From positions 362,726 through 426,725 of the forward strand of contig NZ_KB849717.1 of assembly GCF_000368825.1 (NCBI RefSeq): DNA of 64,000 bases, read 5' to 3'. The position numbers and the translations under genes are program-made. Shown here piece after piece: positions 49,802-58,792 of this stretch. A model generated the notes under the pieces. It saw nothing but the letters and a program-made list of their open reading frames with translations. It did not search any database and had not been told where the DNA came from. How positions within the stretch are numbered: the stretch's first letter is position 1; each line of letters starts with the position of its first letter. Source of the stretch: Acinetobacter ursingii DSM 16037 = CIP 107286. GTDB lineage: Bacteria; Pseudomonadota; Gammaproteobacteria; Pseudomonadales; Moraxellaceae.

Positions 49802-49853
49802 TAGCGAGGGTCCTATGAATTAGGGCTTTTAAGCCGTGCTAAGATTGGGCGCT

Positions 49854-49881
49854 ATTGTAGCATGAACTTTAGGATTAAGCA
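49854..49881 (-). promoter_or_regulatory. Predicted promoter of glyA
   Basis: On the minus strand TGCTTA (49881-49876) and TACAAT (49859-49854) are 16 bases apart, about 50 bases before the glyA ATG. Confidence 0.45.
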
Positions 49882-49905
49882 GAATGAACTTTACTCAGTT
49901 TTAAA

Positions 49906-49937
49906 TAAAAATGGCTCATGTGATATACATGAGCCAT
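49906..49937 (-). terminator. Intrinsic terminator of the lipase-like lipoprotein gene
   Basis: On the minus strand ATGGCTCATGT/ACATGAGCCAT (11 bp, 5-base loop) is followed by TTTTTATTT, 20 bases after the stop. Confidence 0.9.
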
Positions 49938-49956
49938 ACGGCAGAACCATCATGAT

Positions 49957-51192
49957 TTATTTGGAAAGCATCGTTCCAACATCTTGCACAATATTTGGAA
50001 TATTTAACACATAAGCAGTCCCGTGATCCCATTTCACTGCATTACCATCATCGGTAATGTATTGAATAGCTGTACCCTTTTGCTGGGCTGAACCGACCAG
50101 TGTATTGGTCGCGATTCGCGGTACGGTGGTGTCATTACTGCCCTGATAAATGGTAATTGGCGACGTCACTTTAACCGTTAAAGGCTGACCATCTTTAGAA
50201 GTAAAGTTTTTCACCACTGGGATATTCAGGAAATTATCCTGAGTACGCCCATAACCATTCAGACTTCCAGTAGATTGAGCATATAACCCCATACTGCCAG
50301 CAAAGGCATTGCCAATATCGCCTGAACATTCTGTTTCTGCGTAGGTTTGGGCAATCTGCGCAGTTGGATCTTTAAAAACCTGAGTATATTTAAAATCCGG
50401 ATTTGGATTACGCAATCCTGCGGTAATCAGTGCCGTAAAGGTATCCAAACTTGCATATACAGGAATCTGTGTAGTTACAGGTTGATTTGCAACTGAGGCT
50501 TCGCCCAAAGTCAAAATCAAATCAAGGTTAGATGCAGGTGCAACAGCAACGGTTCCCTTATAATCGAGCTTGGCCCGTGATGCATATTGAGCAGCGCCTA
50601 AAGCTGCTTGTCCACCTTGTGAATGCCCAACGGTCACCCATTTATTATTTACTTTACTGCCCAAATAATTGCGTGCAGCAACGACCGCATCGGTTATTGA
50701 AAATGCTTCACTTTTTACATTTAAAAATGGATGCAATTCCTGTCCGCTTGGCTCGCCCAAACCTTCATAGTCAGGTGCTACCACCACATAACCTTTGGCA
50801 AGTAGTGCAGCAATCATCCCTTTAATATAATCATTCATTGCCGTGCGGCTTGGTGCGCATTTATCAGCAACGCCTGTTGTGCCATGCGCCCACGCAACAA
50901 TTGGCCAACCTCCAACGGGTGCCGCTCCTTTAGGCGTGAAAACTAGCGCTGTCGCCTGCACTTCTTTATTATTAATCCCCAACATCTTATAAGTCATTAC
51001 CAGACTTTCACCAGCAATAGCGCTCATATCGGTTAAGCCATAGCTATCCGTGCGAACAACAGGGTTTTGAATATTATTTTCAGGAATATCTGAGGGTGGT
51101 TTAAAAAAATCATCCCAGTCATTGTCATCATTACAGGCTGATAAAAATAGAGTTAAACTGAGCGTAGAGACTGCGAGCAACGTCTTTTTCAT
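49957..51192 (-). CDS. Lipase-like alpha/beta-hydrolase lipoprotein
   Basis: The 411-residue product starts MKKTLLAVSTLSLTLFLSAC, a lipoprotein signal peptide (LSAC). The hydrolase part has WAHGTTGVADKCAPS, VVVAPDYEGLGEPSG and the nucleophile elbow VTVGHSQGGQAALGAAQYA; the late YQGSNDTTVPR and DHGTAYV provide candidate catalytic Asp and His. This is the secretory-lipase (LIP) type fold. It is likely an envelope-anchored esterase or lipase. ATG at 51192 is favoured by AGGATAAG upstream over the frame start at 51222. A second family member at 55502-56837 is frameshifted. Confidence 0.87.
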   Translation of the reverse strand: MKKTLLAVSTLSLTLFLSACNDDNDWDDFFKPPSDIPENNIQNPVVRTDSYGLTDMSAIAGESLVMTYKMLGINNKEVQATALVFTPKGAAPVGGWPIVAWAHGTTGVADKCAPSRTAMNDYIKGMIAALLAKGYVVVAPDYEGLGEPSGQELHPFLNVKSEAFSITDAVVAARNYLGSKVNNKWVTVGHSQGGQAALGAAQYASRAKLDYKGTVAVAPASNLDLILTLGEASVANQPVTTQIPVYASLDTFTALITAGLRNPNPDFKYTQVFKDPTAQIAQTYAETECSGDIGNAFAGSMGLYAQSTGSLNGYGRTQDNFLNIPVVKNFTSKDGQPLTVKVTSPITIYQGSNDTTVPRIATNTLVGSAQQKGTAIQYITDDGNAVKWDHGTAYVLNIPNIVQDVGTMLSK

Positions 51193-51393
51193 TTTTCTTA
51201 TCCTTTTGAAGGTATTCAACATTCTTGTTGTTTTGCACAGTAATGCAATTTATAAATTATGCCTTGTTTAACCGTATAAACAAGACAGTTATACAAAGTG
51301 AAACATAACATTCATGAATACAGTTGAATCTTTTCACAATTTATCAGAGATGCTACATTTAACTTTTGCTGTCGCATCGAGATTATTCATTTA

Positions 51394-52083
51394 ATGACTG
51401 CCATTATTCTGGACACCGAAACCCATACCCTCAATGGTTTACCGATTGAAATTGCTTACGCACCTGTAGAAGTTCATGCAGGAAAACTCAGTCTGGATAA
51501 AAGTCAGCTATTTGATCAGCTATATCAAGTCAATCAACCAATCTCTTATGCGGCTATGGCGGTACATCATATTTTAGAATCCGATCTCGTCGATCAACCT
51601 TTATATACCTCTTTTGAGTTGCCTGCTGATACCACTTATATTATTGGGCATAATGTTGATTATGATATGGCTGCCATCGCGCGCTGCGGTGTAGAAACAC
51701 AAGATATTAAAGCGATTTGTACTTTAGCACTGGCACGAAAAGTTTGGCCGCAGGCAGATGCGCATAATATTTCTGCTTTAATTTATCTGATCTCTAAAGG
51801 CAGCGATAAAGCACGAGAACTACTAAAAGGTGCGCATCGTGCCGACGCGGATATCATTTTAACTGCGAATATCCTGATGCATATTGTACATCATTTGAAT
51901 ATTCACAATATTGATGATCTTTATCTGGCATCAGAACAAGCACGTATTCCCACTAAAATTAATTTCGGCAAACATAAAGGTAGCTTGATCCAAGACCTCC
52001 CCCATGACTATATCAATTGGTTACTTCGTCAAGATGATCTTGATCCTTATCTCAAAAAAGCGCTAGAGAAGACTCTCGTTTGA
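51394..52083 (+). CDS. exoX: Exodeoxyribonuclease X-like 3'-5' exonuclease
   Basis: The 229-residue DnaQ-fold protein has exo motif I IILDTETHTLNG, motif II IIGHNVDYDMAAI and motif III GAHRADADIILTANIL. A C-terminal DUF3820-like extension reads KINFGKHKGSLIQDLPHDYI and WLLRQDDLDPYLKKALE. E. coli ExoX has the same two-part layout and trims single- and double-stranded DNA in repair and recombination. The gene is divergent from the lipase-like gene. A more general RNase T/epsilon-like role cannot be excluded. Confidence 0.87.
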   Translation: MTAIILDTETHTLNGLPIEIAYAPVEVHAGKLSLDKSQLFDQLYQVNQPISYAAMAVHHILESDLVDQPLYTSFELPADTTYIIGHNVDYDMAAIARCGVETQDIKAICTLALARKVWPQADAHNISALIYLISKGSDKARELLKGAHRADADIILTANILMHIVHHLNIHNIDDLYLASEQARIPTKINFGKHKGSLIQDLPHDYINWLLRQDDLDPYLKKALEKTLV

Positions 52084-52173
52084 AACTAATTTTTTGATTT
52101 ATAACTTATTTCATATTAATGTAATTTTCTCGTTTTATGGTATCACCAATTTATAACAAGGGATAAATTGGGG

Positions 52174-52800
52174 ATGTCTCATTATTATAAAACTGCGCAA
52201 GGTCATACTGCGCTTGAAAACCGTCAATTTAATCTGAATGTAAGACAACGACGCTTATTACTCTTAATCGGCACTGAAGACTTTAATAAGTTAAGTGATC
52301 AGTTCAGGCAAAAAATTGCATCTCCTGAATTGCTAGAGCAACTTGAAGCAATGGGACTCATCCAATCTCAAACGTTTTCGAGCTCTATCACCACGTCTAA
52401 ACCAGAAGCTAACATTCCACCCTCTAGCAGTAACGCACTATCTCGCCAGAATGAACTTGCCAATGTTCAAGATGCTATCAATCATCCAACTTGTCCTAGT
52501 CAAGAATATCGAGTTTCGGATGACTTGATTCAGCAGCAACAAGTTGAAATTACCCCAATGGCAATAATGGCCTTTGACGAAATCAAAACTTTAATGGCAG
52601 AAACCTTGTCCAGCTATTGTGGTTTACTGGCAAGACAACTTTTAGAACAAATTAAAAATGCAAGCAATGTTAAGCAGCTTAAGATTTGCCAAATGCAATG
52701 GATTACTCACTTACAGGAAACCCGCATTCCTCCGCAGCAATTGAATCAACAATTACAACAAGTCAATTTTGCCTTACAACATCTTCAGCTTGAGCAATAA
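52174..52800 (+). CDS. Protein of unknown function
   Basis: The 208-residue product has an N-terminal region MSHYYKTAQGHTALENRQFN and LNVRQRRLLLLIGTEDFNKL, which looks like a small winged-helix or helical domain, then a Ser/Pro/Asn-rich linker (about 70-120) and a C-terminal helical segment rich in Gln (about 135-208). No family is recognised. GGATAAATTGGGG lies before the ATG at 52174; a TTG two codons upstream is an alternative. It is 90 bases after exoX, possibly co-transcribed. Confidence 0.65.
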   Translation: MSHYYKTAQGHTALENRQFNLNVRQRRLLLLIGTEDFNKLSDQFRQKIASPELLEQLEAMGLIQSQTFSSSITTSKPEANIPPSSSNALSRQNELANVQDAINHPTCPSQEYRVSDDLIQQQQVEITPMAIMAFDEIKTLMAETLSSYCGLLARQLLEQIKNASNVKQLKICQMQWITHLQETRIPPQQLNQQLQQVNFALQHLQLEQ

Positions 52801-52995
52801 ACAGATTAAATCATCAGATAAATCGAAAAATTAAAAAACTACACTGTTTTTTCTAAAACTTCGACTATTGAATGCACGATGACTGTGCCGTTCATAATTT
52901 TGCTACGCCTACGACTAAAGATTAAACCTATTTGATCTAATCCAAAGTATTATAGATACATATAATAAATATGATATATTTCTCAGCGTTATATA

Positions 52996-53073
52996 AGACT
53001 CCTTTCATAAGTCGCTTTTATTTCTCTTACGGGAGAAAAATAAAGCGGGTTTAAACAATGATGAAAGAAGTCT
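52996..53073 (+). repeat. Hairpin repeat element, copy C
   Basis: The best-preserved copy. Outer arms AGACTCCTTTCAT (52996-53008) and ATGAAAGAAGTCT (53061-53073) pair over 13 bp with one mismatch. They enclose the hairpin CGCTTTTATTTCTC/GAGAAAAATAAAGCG and the unpaired tail GGTTTAAACAATG. The same parts occur at 7443-7533 (minus strand) and 47911-48000. Confidence 0.8.
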
Positions 53074-53089
53074 ATAGGTTTAGCCCTTT

Positions 53090-53114
53090 AGCTCACTTCG
53101 GTGGGCTTTTTTTT
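53090..53114 (+). terminator. Intrinsic terminator with UUCG tetraloop
   Basis: AGCTCAC/GTGGGCT (7 bp, one G-T pair) closed by TTCG runs into TTTTTTTT. No protein gene ends nearby on this strand, which supports a non-coding transcript. Confidence 0.85.
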
Positions 53115-54116
53115 GTCAACAAATCAGGCTTAGAAAACTTCAGTGAAGTAAATTCGTTTTTTAATAGAAAAATCACCTATTTTTACCAGATCCAGCCTTA
53201 TCTTAATTTCTAATACATTCAATATCACCCGCCAAATATTTTTTATTCTTGCGCTCAAGCTCTAAAGATGAATGTTTTTTTCAATTGCAAAACATGCCTA
53301 GCATTAGTAAGAAATGATTAATAAAAGAAAATTTAAAACTCATACGTTTTTAATATCACAATATTATAAAAATACGAATTTACATATTCAATATATTTAA
53401 TTATTATGATTAATAATAGGAAAACCACATCCAAATATAACACTTAAATATCAAAATAAAATAATTTCGGTTTACAATGTTATCAAACTTCAGATTTAGA
53501 TTAATTTTCAACAAATAGTTGATATAAAAGTAAATTTACAATTATAAAAGCATTGATATTTTAGTTTTCTTGAGTAATATGCTTTTTATTAGTGCAATTT
53601 TTATTAAAATGCACCATAAAATGACGACCAGTTTTCATATAAAAGGATTTATTTTATGAGAAACCCACCAAACTTATTTATTTATTTCAAAAAACAACCT
53701 TATTTAAATATAATTCAGACTTATTAATTTTTTAGTTCCAATTTAATTAATTTGACATATTCATTGCAACAAAATTATTTAGTGATACTTAATTTTAGAT
53801 TTTAGTATTTAAATACTGCATCTTCCTTAGTCACATTTAATAATGATCCAAAGATAATTTTTTGAGATCGGAATTTACTTTCCAGTCCTGTAAGGACGAG
53901 ATCCATTATTTTCCTTGGTGAGTTAAGGGCAAATTTTAGATTCATCGAAATGATCAGATGAAAAGTAAAGAAATTGAAAGTCAGCATGATAACTGAACGT
54001 TTTATTGTAGCGTGATTCCTCCCAGCACCAGTTAAAACGAGTCATGCCATCTTTAACAATTTCTTATGTTTTCAATGTCATCACGATCGGAGTCTTTGTA
54101 AAATATTGAGATTGAT

Positions 54117-55409
54117 ATGAAACAAAAACGGATTAGCATTGCATGGCAAATTCTGATTGCACTTATTTTAGGTATTATTGTTGGTAGCATTCTGCACAAT
54201 CAGCCTGAATATCAAGACTATATCGTTACGAATATTCTAAAACCCGCAGGCCAAATTTTTATTAGCCTAATCAAAATGATTGTCGTGCCTATTGTTATTT
54301 CAACGTTAATTTTAGGCATTGCAGGTATTGGTGATACCAAAAAGCTTGGCAGTATTGGTTTAAAAACTATTATTTATTTTGAAGTCATTACCACGGTTGC
54401 AATTATAGTTGGACTTCTTGCTGCCAATATTTTTCAGCCAGGCGCAGGTGTGGACATGTCTATGCTGCACAAAGTCGATATCACCAAATTTGAAGCAACC
54501 ACTCATGAATATCAATCGCATGCGCATGGTTTCCTACAAACAATTTTAGGTCTTATTCCGACCAATATTATAGACTCGATGGCTAAAGCCCAGATGTTAC
54601 CGATTATTTTCTTTTCGGTGATTTTTGGTGTTGGCCTAGCAAGTTTGCCCCACGAAACCAAACAACCTTTGCTCAATGTATTTAATGCGATTGCAGAAAC
54701 CATGTTCAAAGTTACACATATGGTGATGCTATATGCTCCAATTGGTGTGTTTGCCTTGATCGCGGCCACTGTTGCGACATTCGGTTTTTCATCGCTTGTG
54801 CCTTTGTTTAAATTGGTGGTACTGGTTTATACCGCTATTTTGTTCTTTGCCTTTGTTGTTCTTGGCTCGGTTGCAAAATTTTGTGGTTTAAATATTTTTA
54901 ATATCATTAAACTGCTTAAAGACGAACTGATCTTGGCATTTTCAACGGCAAGCTCTGAAACAGTATTACCTCGTATTATTCAAAAAACCGAAGCCTACGG
55001 CGCTCCTCGTGCGATTGCAAGTTTTGTGATTCCAACAGGTTATTCATTTAATCTGGATGGTTCGACACTTTATCAAAGTATTGCTGCAATCTTTATCGCC
55101 CAACTCTATGGAATCGATTTAACCATTACTCAACAGCTTATTTTGGTGTTAACGCTCATGGTCACGTCCAAAGGTGTTGCTGGCGTACCAGGTGCTTCGT
55201 TTGTCGTATTGCTAGCGACCTTAGGTGTGGTTGGTATTCCACTTGAAGGTCTGGCATTTATTGCAGGTGTCGACCGTATTTTGGATATGGCACGAACCGC
55301 ACTGAATGTTGTGGGGAATGCTTTGGCTGCATTGGTCATCAGTAAATGGCAAAAACAATATGATGCTGAAAAAGCAGAGAATTACATGTTATCGCTGAAA
55401 CAAGTCTAA
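54117..55409 (+). CDS. gltP: Glutamate/aspartate:proton symporter (GltP-type DAACS transporter)
   Basis: The 430-residue membrane protein has the family signatures [60 protein letters not shown] and IAGVDRILDMARTALNVVGN. The SSETVLP and DMARTALNVVGN motifs place it with amino-acid carriers of the GltP group rather than DctA. It takes up glutamate or aspartate with protons at the inner membrane. It is monocistronic, preceded by a long gene-poor region and followed by a strong terminator. DctA at 23392 is a distant paralogue. Confidence 0.92.
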   Translation: MKQKRISIAWQILIALILGIIVGSILHNQPEYQDYIVTNILKPAGQIFISLIKMIVVPIVISTLILGIAGIGDTKKLGSIGLKTIIYFEVITTVAIIVGLLAANIFQPGAGVDMSMLHKVDITKFEATTHEYQSHAHGFLQTILGLIPTNIIDSMAKAQMLPIIFFSVIFGVGLASLPHETKQPLLNVFNAIAETMFKVTHMVMLYAPIGVFALIAATVATFGFSSLVPLFKLVVLVYTAILFFAFVVLGSVAKFCGLNIFNIIKLLKDELILAFSTASSETVLPRIIQKTEAYGAPRAIASFVIPTGYSFNLDGSTLYQSIAAIFIAQLYGIDLTITQQLILVLTLMVTSKGVAGVPGASFVVLLATLGVVGIPLEGLAFIAGVDRILDMARTALNVVGNALAALVISKWQKQYDAEKAENYMLSLKQV

Positions 55410-55431
55410 GCCTTTATCATCCCGTAAAACC

Positions 55432-55467
55432 AAAAGAGTAACTGAGATCATCAGTTACTCTTTTTTT
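55432..55467 (+). terminator. Intrinsic terminator of gltP
   Basis: AAAAGAGTAACTGA and TCAGTTACTCTTTT form a 14-bp perfect stem with a 5-base loop and a following T run, 23 bases after gltP. Confidence 0.95.
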
Positions 55468-55501
55468 ACACAATTTTGATTTAGAACTTAAATATGAGTC
55501 C

Positions 55502-56837
55502 TTATAAGCCTATTCCAGTACATTGCGGATTTTTGCTGGCATCTATAGTGGACGGATCAACCGTGATATTGGTTTTGGCTGGCATTTTCAATTGGATAAA
55601 ATTATAGACTTGTAGATTTCGACAAACGATAGCCTGTGTATGTGACGCATTCAGGACTGGATCAAGTAGAACACTCGTTGAACCCAAACCTTTTAAATTC
55701 GCAACCAAGGCTTCTGTCACAGGGTAAGGAACGTTGGTATCGGCTGTACCTTGAACAATATAAACTGGTTTATCTATACGTTTAGTCCCTGGTTGATTCG
55801 CAGCTAAAAAGTTTTGAACCGTTTGATTGGTTTTAAAGTTATTGGTATCCAGACCAGGATAATCCATGACTTTCTTATCTGGGTTATCGGTCATAAATTT
55901 GATAATGTCGGTTTTAAATTTATCAATCAGACTTAAACTCGAATCATCACTATCTAAACAAAGTCCATTTTCTCCAGTGGTGCCTTCTGCAAATTCAGCC
56001 AGTGGTTTCGCTCTTTCCTGAAAGATATCCCGATAATTAAATTGTGTTTCATATGCTTTGATTCCAACGCCTGTAAGCGCAGCATAAGCCAGTAAAGTCG
56101 CATAAGAATCCACTGACACACGATTGCCTAATGGCACGTTCGCAGTTATTTCTTTTTTCTCAATATCTGCCAATGCCGTAGGTGCAACCTCTAAAATAAT
56201 TTTACCCAAACTTGATGCTGGTGCACCCGCAACAGCACCTTGATAGGTTGCATCAGCATTTGCATATTCAGCAGTCCCTAGCGATGCCTGCCCACCTTGC
56301 GATTGCCCCACTGACATCCAAGCACCATTAAGCTGAACTCCATAGTGATCTTTCGCAGCTTTTACTGCGGCAAGTGCCGATTTCGCCTCACTGCCCAAAT
56401 TTAGATACGGATGAATACCTGATGTACCCAAACCTTCATAGTCTGGAGCAATCACCACATAACCTGCTGCTAATAGGCTTTCAGCCAATATTCTAAAGCG
56501 TAGATTGATTTTATTATTACTTGGCGCACAACTATCTCCAACACCCACTGTTCCGTGCTCCCAAACCACAACACGATAACCATCTGCGGGTTGAGAGACT
56601 TTTGGAAACATCACCATTGCAGTCGCTTTGGCTGTTACCTTGGACATTGACCATATTATAGGTCATTACTTTAATCGATTTGGCACCTGTCACTTGGTCT
56701 TTACTATACGTAGATTCTGAAATATAACTTTGATCAGGATTAACCCCAACATAATCATCATTACTGTCATTACATGCGCTTAGCAATAAAGTTGTTGTTG
56801 AAAATGCAAGTGCTAAAGCAATTTTTGACCGTTTCAT
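55502..56837 (-). pseudogene. Lipase-like alpha/beta-hydrolase lipoprotein, frameshifted
   Basis: The 5' part (from 56837) encodes MKRSKIALALAFSTTTLLLSAC, a lipoprotein signal peptide, then runs to IKVMTYNMVNVQG and shifts out of frame near 56640. The rest continues in another frame as KVTAKATAMVMFPK, VVWEHGTVGVGDSCAPS, VIAPDYEGLGTSG, the elbow MSVGQSQGGQASLGTAEYA and YIVQGTADTNVPYPV to the stop at 55502. The joined protein would be about 446 residues, like the intact paralogue at 49957. At the junction the DNA has CCAAGGTAACAGCC where CCAAGGTAAGGTAACAGCC would keep the frame, so loss of 5 bp from a GGTAA duplication is the likely cause. The downstream part has no good start of its own. Confidence 0.82.
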
Positions 56838-56903
56838 AAAATATCCTTTTTATGTTTTTAAGTATTTAATCTGCATGGTCTTACATGCATCTTTATTTAT
56901 GCA

Positions 56904-56930
56904 CAAAAAAAGTGCTCTGCATAGAACACT
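56904..56930 (-). terminator. Intrinsic terminator of ubiA
   Basis: On the minus strand AGTGTTCT/AGAGCACT (8 bp, one G-T pair, 4-base loop) is followed by TTTTTTTG, 23 bases after ubiA. Confidence 0.85.
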
Positions 56931-56952
56931 CTTTTACTAGATGGTCAATTTT

Positions 56953-57834
56953 TTAAAATGAATAAGCCATAAAAATTCCTAAAAATAGGATAACCCCCAC
57001 CCAACGGTTATGCCGAAACGCCCAAAAACACATTTGAGGATCGCGAGTTCTGGTTTTTGACCATTGATAGAAATAGTCTGCGGCAACCAAAAACAAAGCG
57101 ACAAGTCCCCACGGAAATAGAATATCTGCAAGGTAAAAAGAAGCACCAATCAATACAATACTTAAAAACTGTAATAAGGAAATAATTTCAATATCATAGC
57201 GACCAAACAAAATTGCTGTGGACTTTACGCCGATTTTTAAATCATATTCACGATCGGTAATGGCATATTGAGTATCAAAAGCCACTGTCCAACATAAATT
57301 GCCAAAATATAGTAACCAGCATGTCCAATCTAGCGGCTTACCCATCGCAGTAAATGCCATCGGGATACCCCATGAAAATGCCATACCTAAAACCACTTGC
57401 GGTAAATGGGTATAACGCTTCATAAATGGATAAATAAAAGCGAGTCCTAATGCCCCGAAAGCGCAGTAAAATGTCTCAATAGGTAAGAAAAACAACATAC
57501 AAGCACTGGCTGCGACTAAAACTAAAAACACAGCAATGGCTTCTTTAGGTTGGATAATTCCTGTCGCAAGTGGTCTGGTCTTGGTTCGTTCTACATGACC
57601 ATCCACTTCACGGTCTGCGAAGTCATTAATGGCACATCCAGCAGCACGCATAAAAATGGTGCCGAACATAAATGGTAATAAAATATGTAATGGTGGAATT
57701 CCTTCAGCAGCAATCCAAAGTGCCCACATCATTGGCCAGAAAACCAATTCAGTTCCAATCGGCTTATCAAAACGACATAAATAATAATAGGCTTCTAACC
57801 GTTGTCGCCAAGTGATGGATTGTACTGCTGCCAT
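56953..57834 (-). CDS. ubiA: 4-hydroxybenzoate octaprenyltransferase
   Basis: The 293-residue membrane enzyme attaches the polyprenyl chain to 4-hydroxybenzoate in ubiquinone synthesis. The two Asp-rich motifs are in CAINDFADREVDGHVERTKT (about residues 67-86) and AITDREYDLKIGVKSTAILF (about 190-209). About eight helices are predicted. It begins 3 bases after ubiC, which makes its substrate, so the two form an operon. Confidence 0.97.
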   Translation of the reverse strand: MAAVQSITWRQRLEAYYYLCRFDKPIGTELVFWPMMWALWIAAEGIPPLHILLPFMFGTIFMRAAGCAINDFADREVDGHVERTKTRPLATGIIQPKEAIAVFLVLVAASACMLFFLPIETFYCAFGALGLAFIYPFMKRYTHLPQVVLGMAFSWGIPMAFTAMGKPLDWTCWLLYFGNLCWTVAFDTQYAITDREYDLKIGVKSTAILFGRYDIEIISLLQFLSIVLIGASFYLADILFPWGLVALFLVAADYFYQWSKTRTRDPQMCFWAFRHNRWVGVILFLGIFMAYSF

Positions 57835-57837
57835 GAC

Positions 57838-58341
57838 TTACCCCTGCTCGTTTTGTTTCTTTATAAAATTTTCAAATGTGGTGAGAAATGTTTCTTGGAC
57901 AATAAATTTACAGCCATGCCAGACATAACAACTTTGTCGAGTCCAGCCATCTTCTAAATATATCACTCGGCGTTCACAAGCTGGATTTGTACGCTGGAAT
58001 AAAAACTTTCCTATCGGCTTTGTACCGATATGCTGAAAAATTCTGGCTTTTTTTTGTAAGCTTAAAATTGGGAAAATACTTTTCGCTTTCACCCATGGCT
58101 CTGCTTCACAACCATAAAGTAAACTTTCACGTACCCATGCAGTATGTGCATGTGGCATGTTCATCCATTGACTATCAATAAAACTTAAACGCTGAAAATG
58201 TTCTTTGGTGGGGTCAACCCGAAACTGACCAGACGCTAAATCTGTTAATTGTTGGGTCAAAGAGCCTGATGCATACAACCATTTTTTTAATTCAGGAGTT
58301 AATATTTTTTCCTGCTTAAGTTTAGATGGTATGTTCGGCAT
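57838..58341 (-). CDS. ubiC: Chorismate-pyruvate lyase
   Basis: The 167-residue enzyme releases pyruvate from chorismate to give 4-hydroxybenzoate. It shows KKWLYASGSLTQQLTDLASG, the VRESLLYGCEAEPWVKAKSI region with the Arg that binds substrate, and a conserved Glu in VIYLEDGWTRQSCYVW. The frame extends 29 codons upstream to 58428; the ATG at 58341 gives the usual length of about 165. Neither start has a strong Shine-Dalgarno. It is the first gene of ubiC-ubiA. Confidence 0.92.
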   Translation of the reverse strand: MPNIPSKLKQEKILTPELKKWLYASGSLTQQLTDLASGQFRVDPTKEHFQRLSFIDSQWMNMPHAHTAWVRESLLYGCEAEPWVKAKSIFPILSLQKKARIFQHIGTKPIGKFLFQRTNPACERRVIYLEDGWTRQSCYVWHGCKFIVQETFLTTFENFIKKQNEQG

Positions 58342-58510
58342 AACAGGCTCACTTCGATCAGAAAACCTAGTGTAACCGAATTTTTGTTTCAAAAATGCTG
58401 TGTTTTTAAGCAACATTCTTTTATTCACAAAATTGTAATAAATTTCACTATTTGAGAATATTTTAATATATCATATAGGGCATTTATCACAGGCATAGCT
58501 TAAGACCATT

Positions 58511-58726
58511 ATGATGAATGACAAATTCAGATTTATTTTGCTCTACGGTGGAATATTCTGGGGCTGTGGTTTTACTATTTTAATGTTGCTTTATCGCTAT
58601 TTCTTTTTGAATCAACCAAACTTACCGATTACTGCCTTTGCGGTTTATTTTAGTATTTGCTTTATTGCAGGTCTGGTATGGGGAAGTTTAGTTCATCATG
58701 ATATTCAAAAGAAAATAGTGAGTTAA
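58511..58726 (+). CDS. Small two-pass membrane protein, unknown function
   Basis: The 71-residue product has two membrane segments (about residues 8-28 and 40-60), separated by YRYFFLNQPNLPITAF. No family is recognised. It starts at an ATG-ATG pair and is followed by a perfect terminator, which supports expression. It is divergent from ubiC. Confidence 0.65.
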   Translation: MMNDKFRFILLYGGIFWGCGFTILMLLYRYFFLNQPNLPITAFAVYFSICFIAGLVWGSLVHHDIQKKIVS

Positions 58727-58745
58727 TGATTGTTAAAGAAAGTGT

Positions 58746-58771
58746 AAAAGCCAGTTTTCAAACTGGCTTTT
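58746..58771. terminator. Bidirectional terminator
   Basis: AAAAGCCAGTTT and AAACTGGCTTTT form a 12-bp perfect repeat with T-rich continuation. It lies between the small membrane protein gene and convergent miaE. Confidence 0.88.
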
Positions 58772-58792
58772 GTGTTTTTAACATTTTAAAGA

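Larger units (their letters stand above)
52996..53114 (+). ncRNA. Candidate small RNA of about 120 nt containing repeat copy C
   Basis: A two-part structured region (outer stem, inner hairpin and the conserved single-stranded GGTTTAAACAATG) is followed 17 bases later by a UUCG-capped terminator at 53090-53114. A TATATA at 52990-52995 is close to the 5' end, but no good -35 is seen, so the true start may lie upstream. Repetition of the structure elsewhere, plus this terminator, suggests an RNA rather than a DNA-only element. I recall families of repeated Acinetobacter small RNAs related to phage C4 antisense RNA; membership is a guess. Confidence 0.5.
52801..54116. other. 1.3-kb gene-poor region
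   Basis: The longest stretch without a convincing gene. It holds the candidate small RNA with repeat copy C (52996-53114) and about 700 very AT-rich bases without structure. A minus-strand open stretch at 53802-53987 contains the peptide PRKIMDLVLTGLESKF and another frame at 53938-54060 contains MTRFNWCWEESRYNKTFSYH; both are short and lack ribosome-binding sites. They may be remains of a lost gene, but I cannot name it. Confidence 0.5.

Noticed and set aside
53802-53987. 61-codon minus-strand frame as a gene
   Set aside because: No ribosome-binding site, no known domain, in a region that looks non-coding.
55502-56647. The 381-codon frame as a complete hydrolase gene
   Set aside because: It lacks the signal peptide and start region, which lie in another frame just upstream; better explained as a frameshifted gene.
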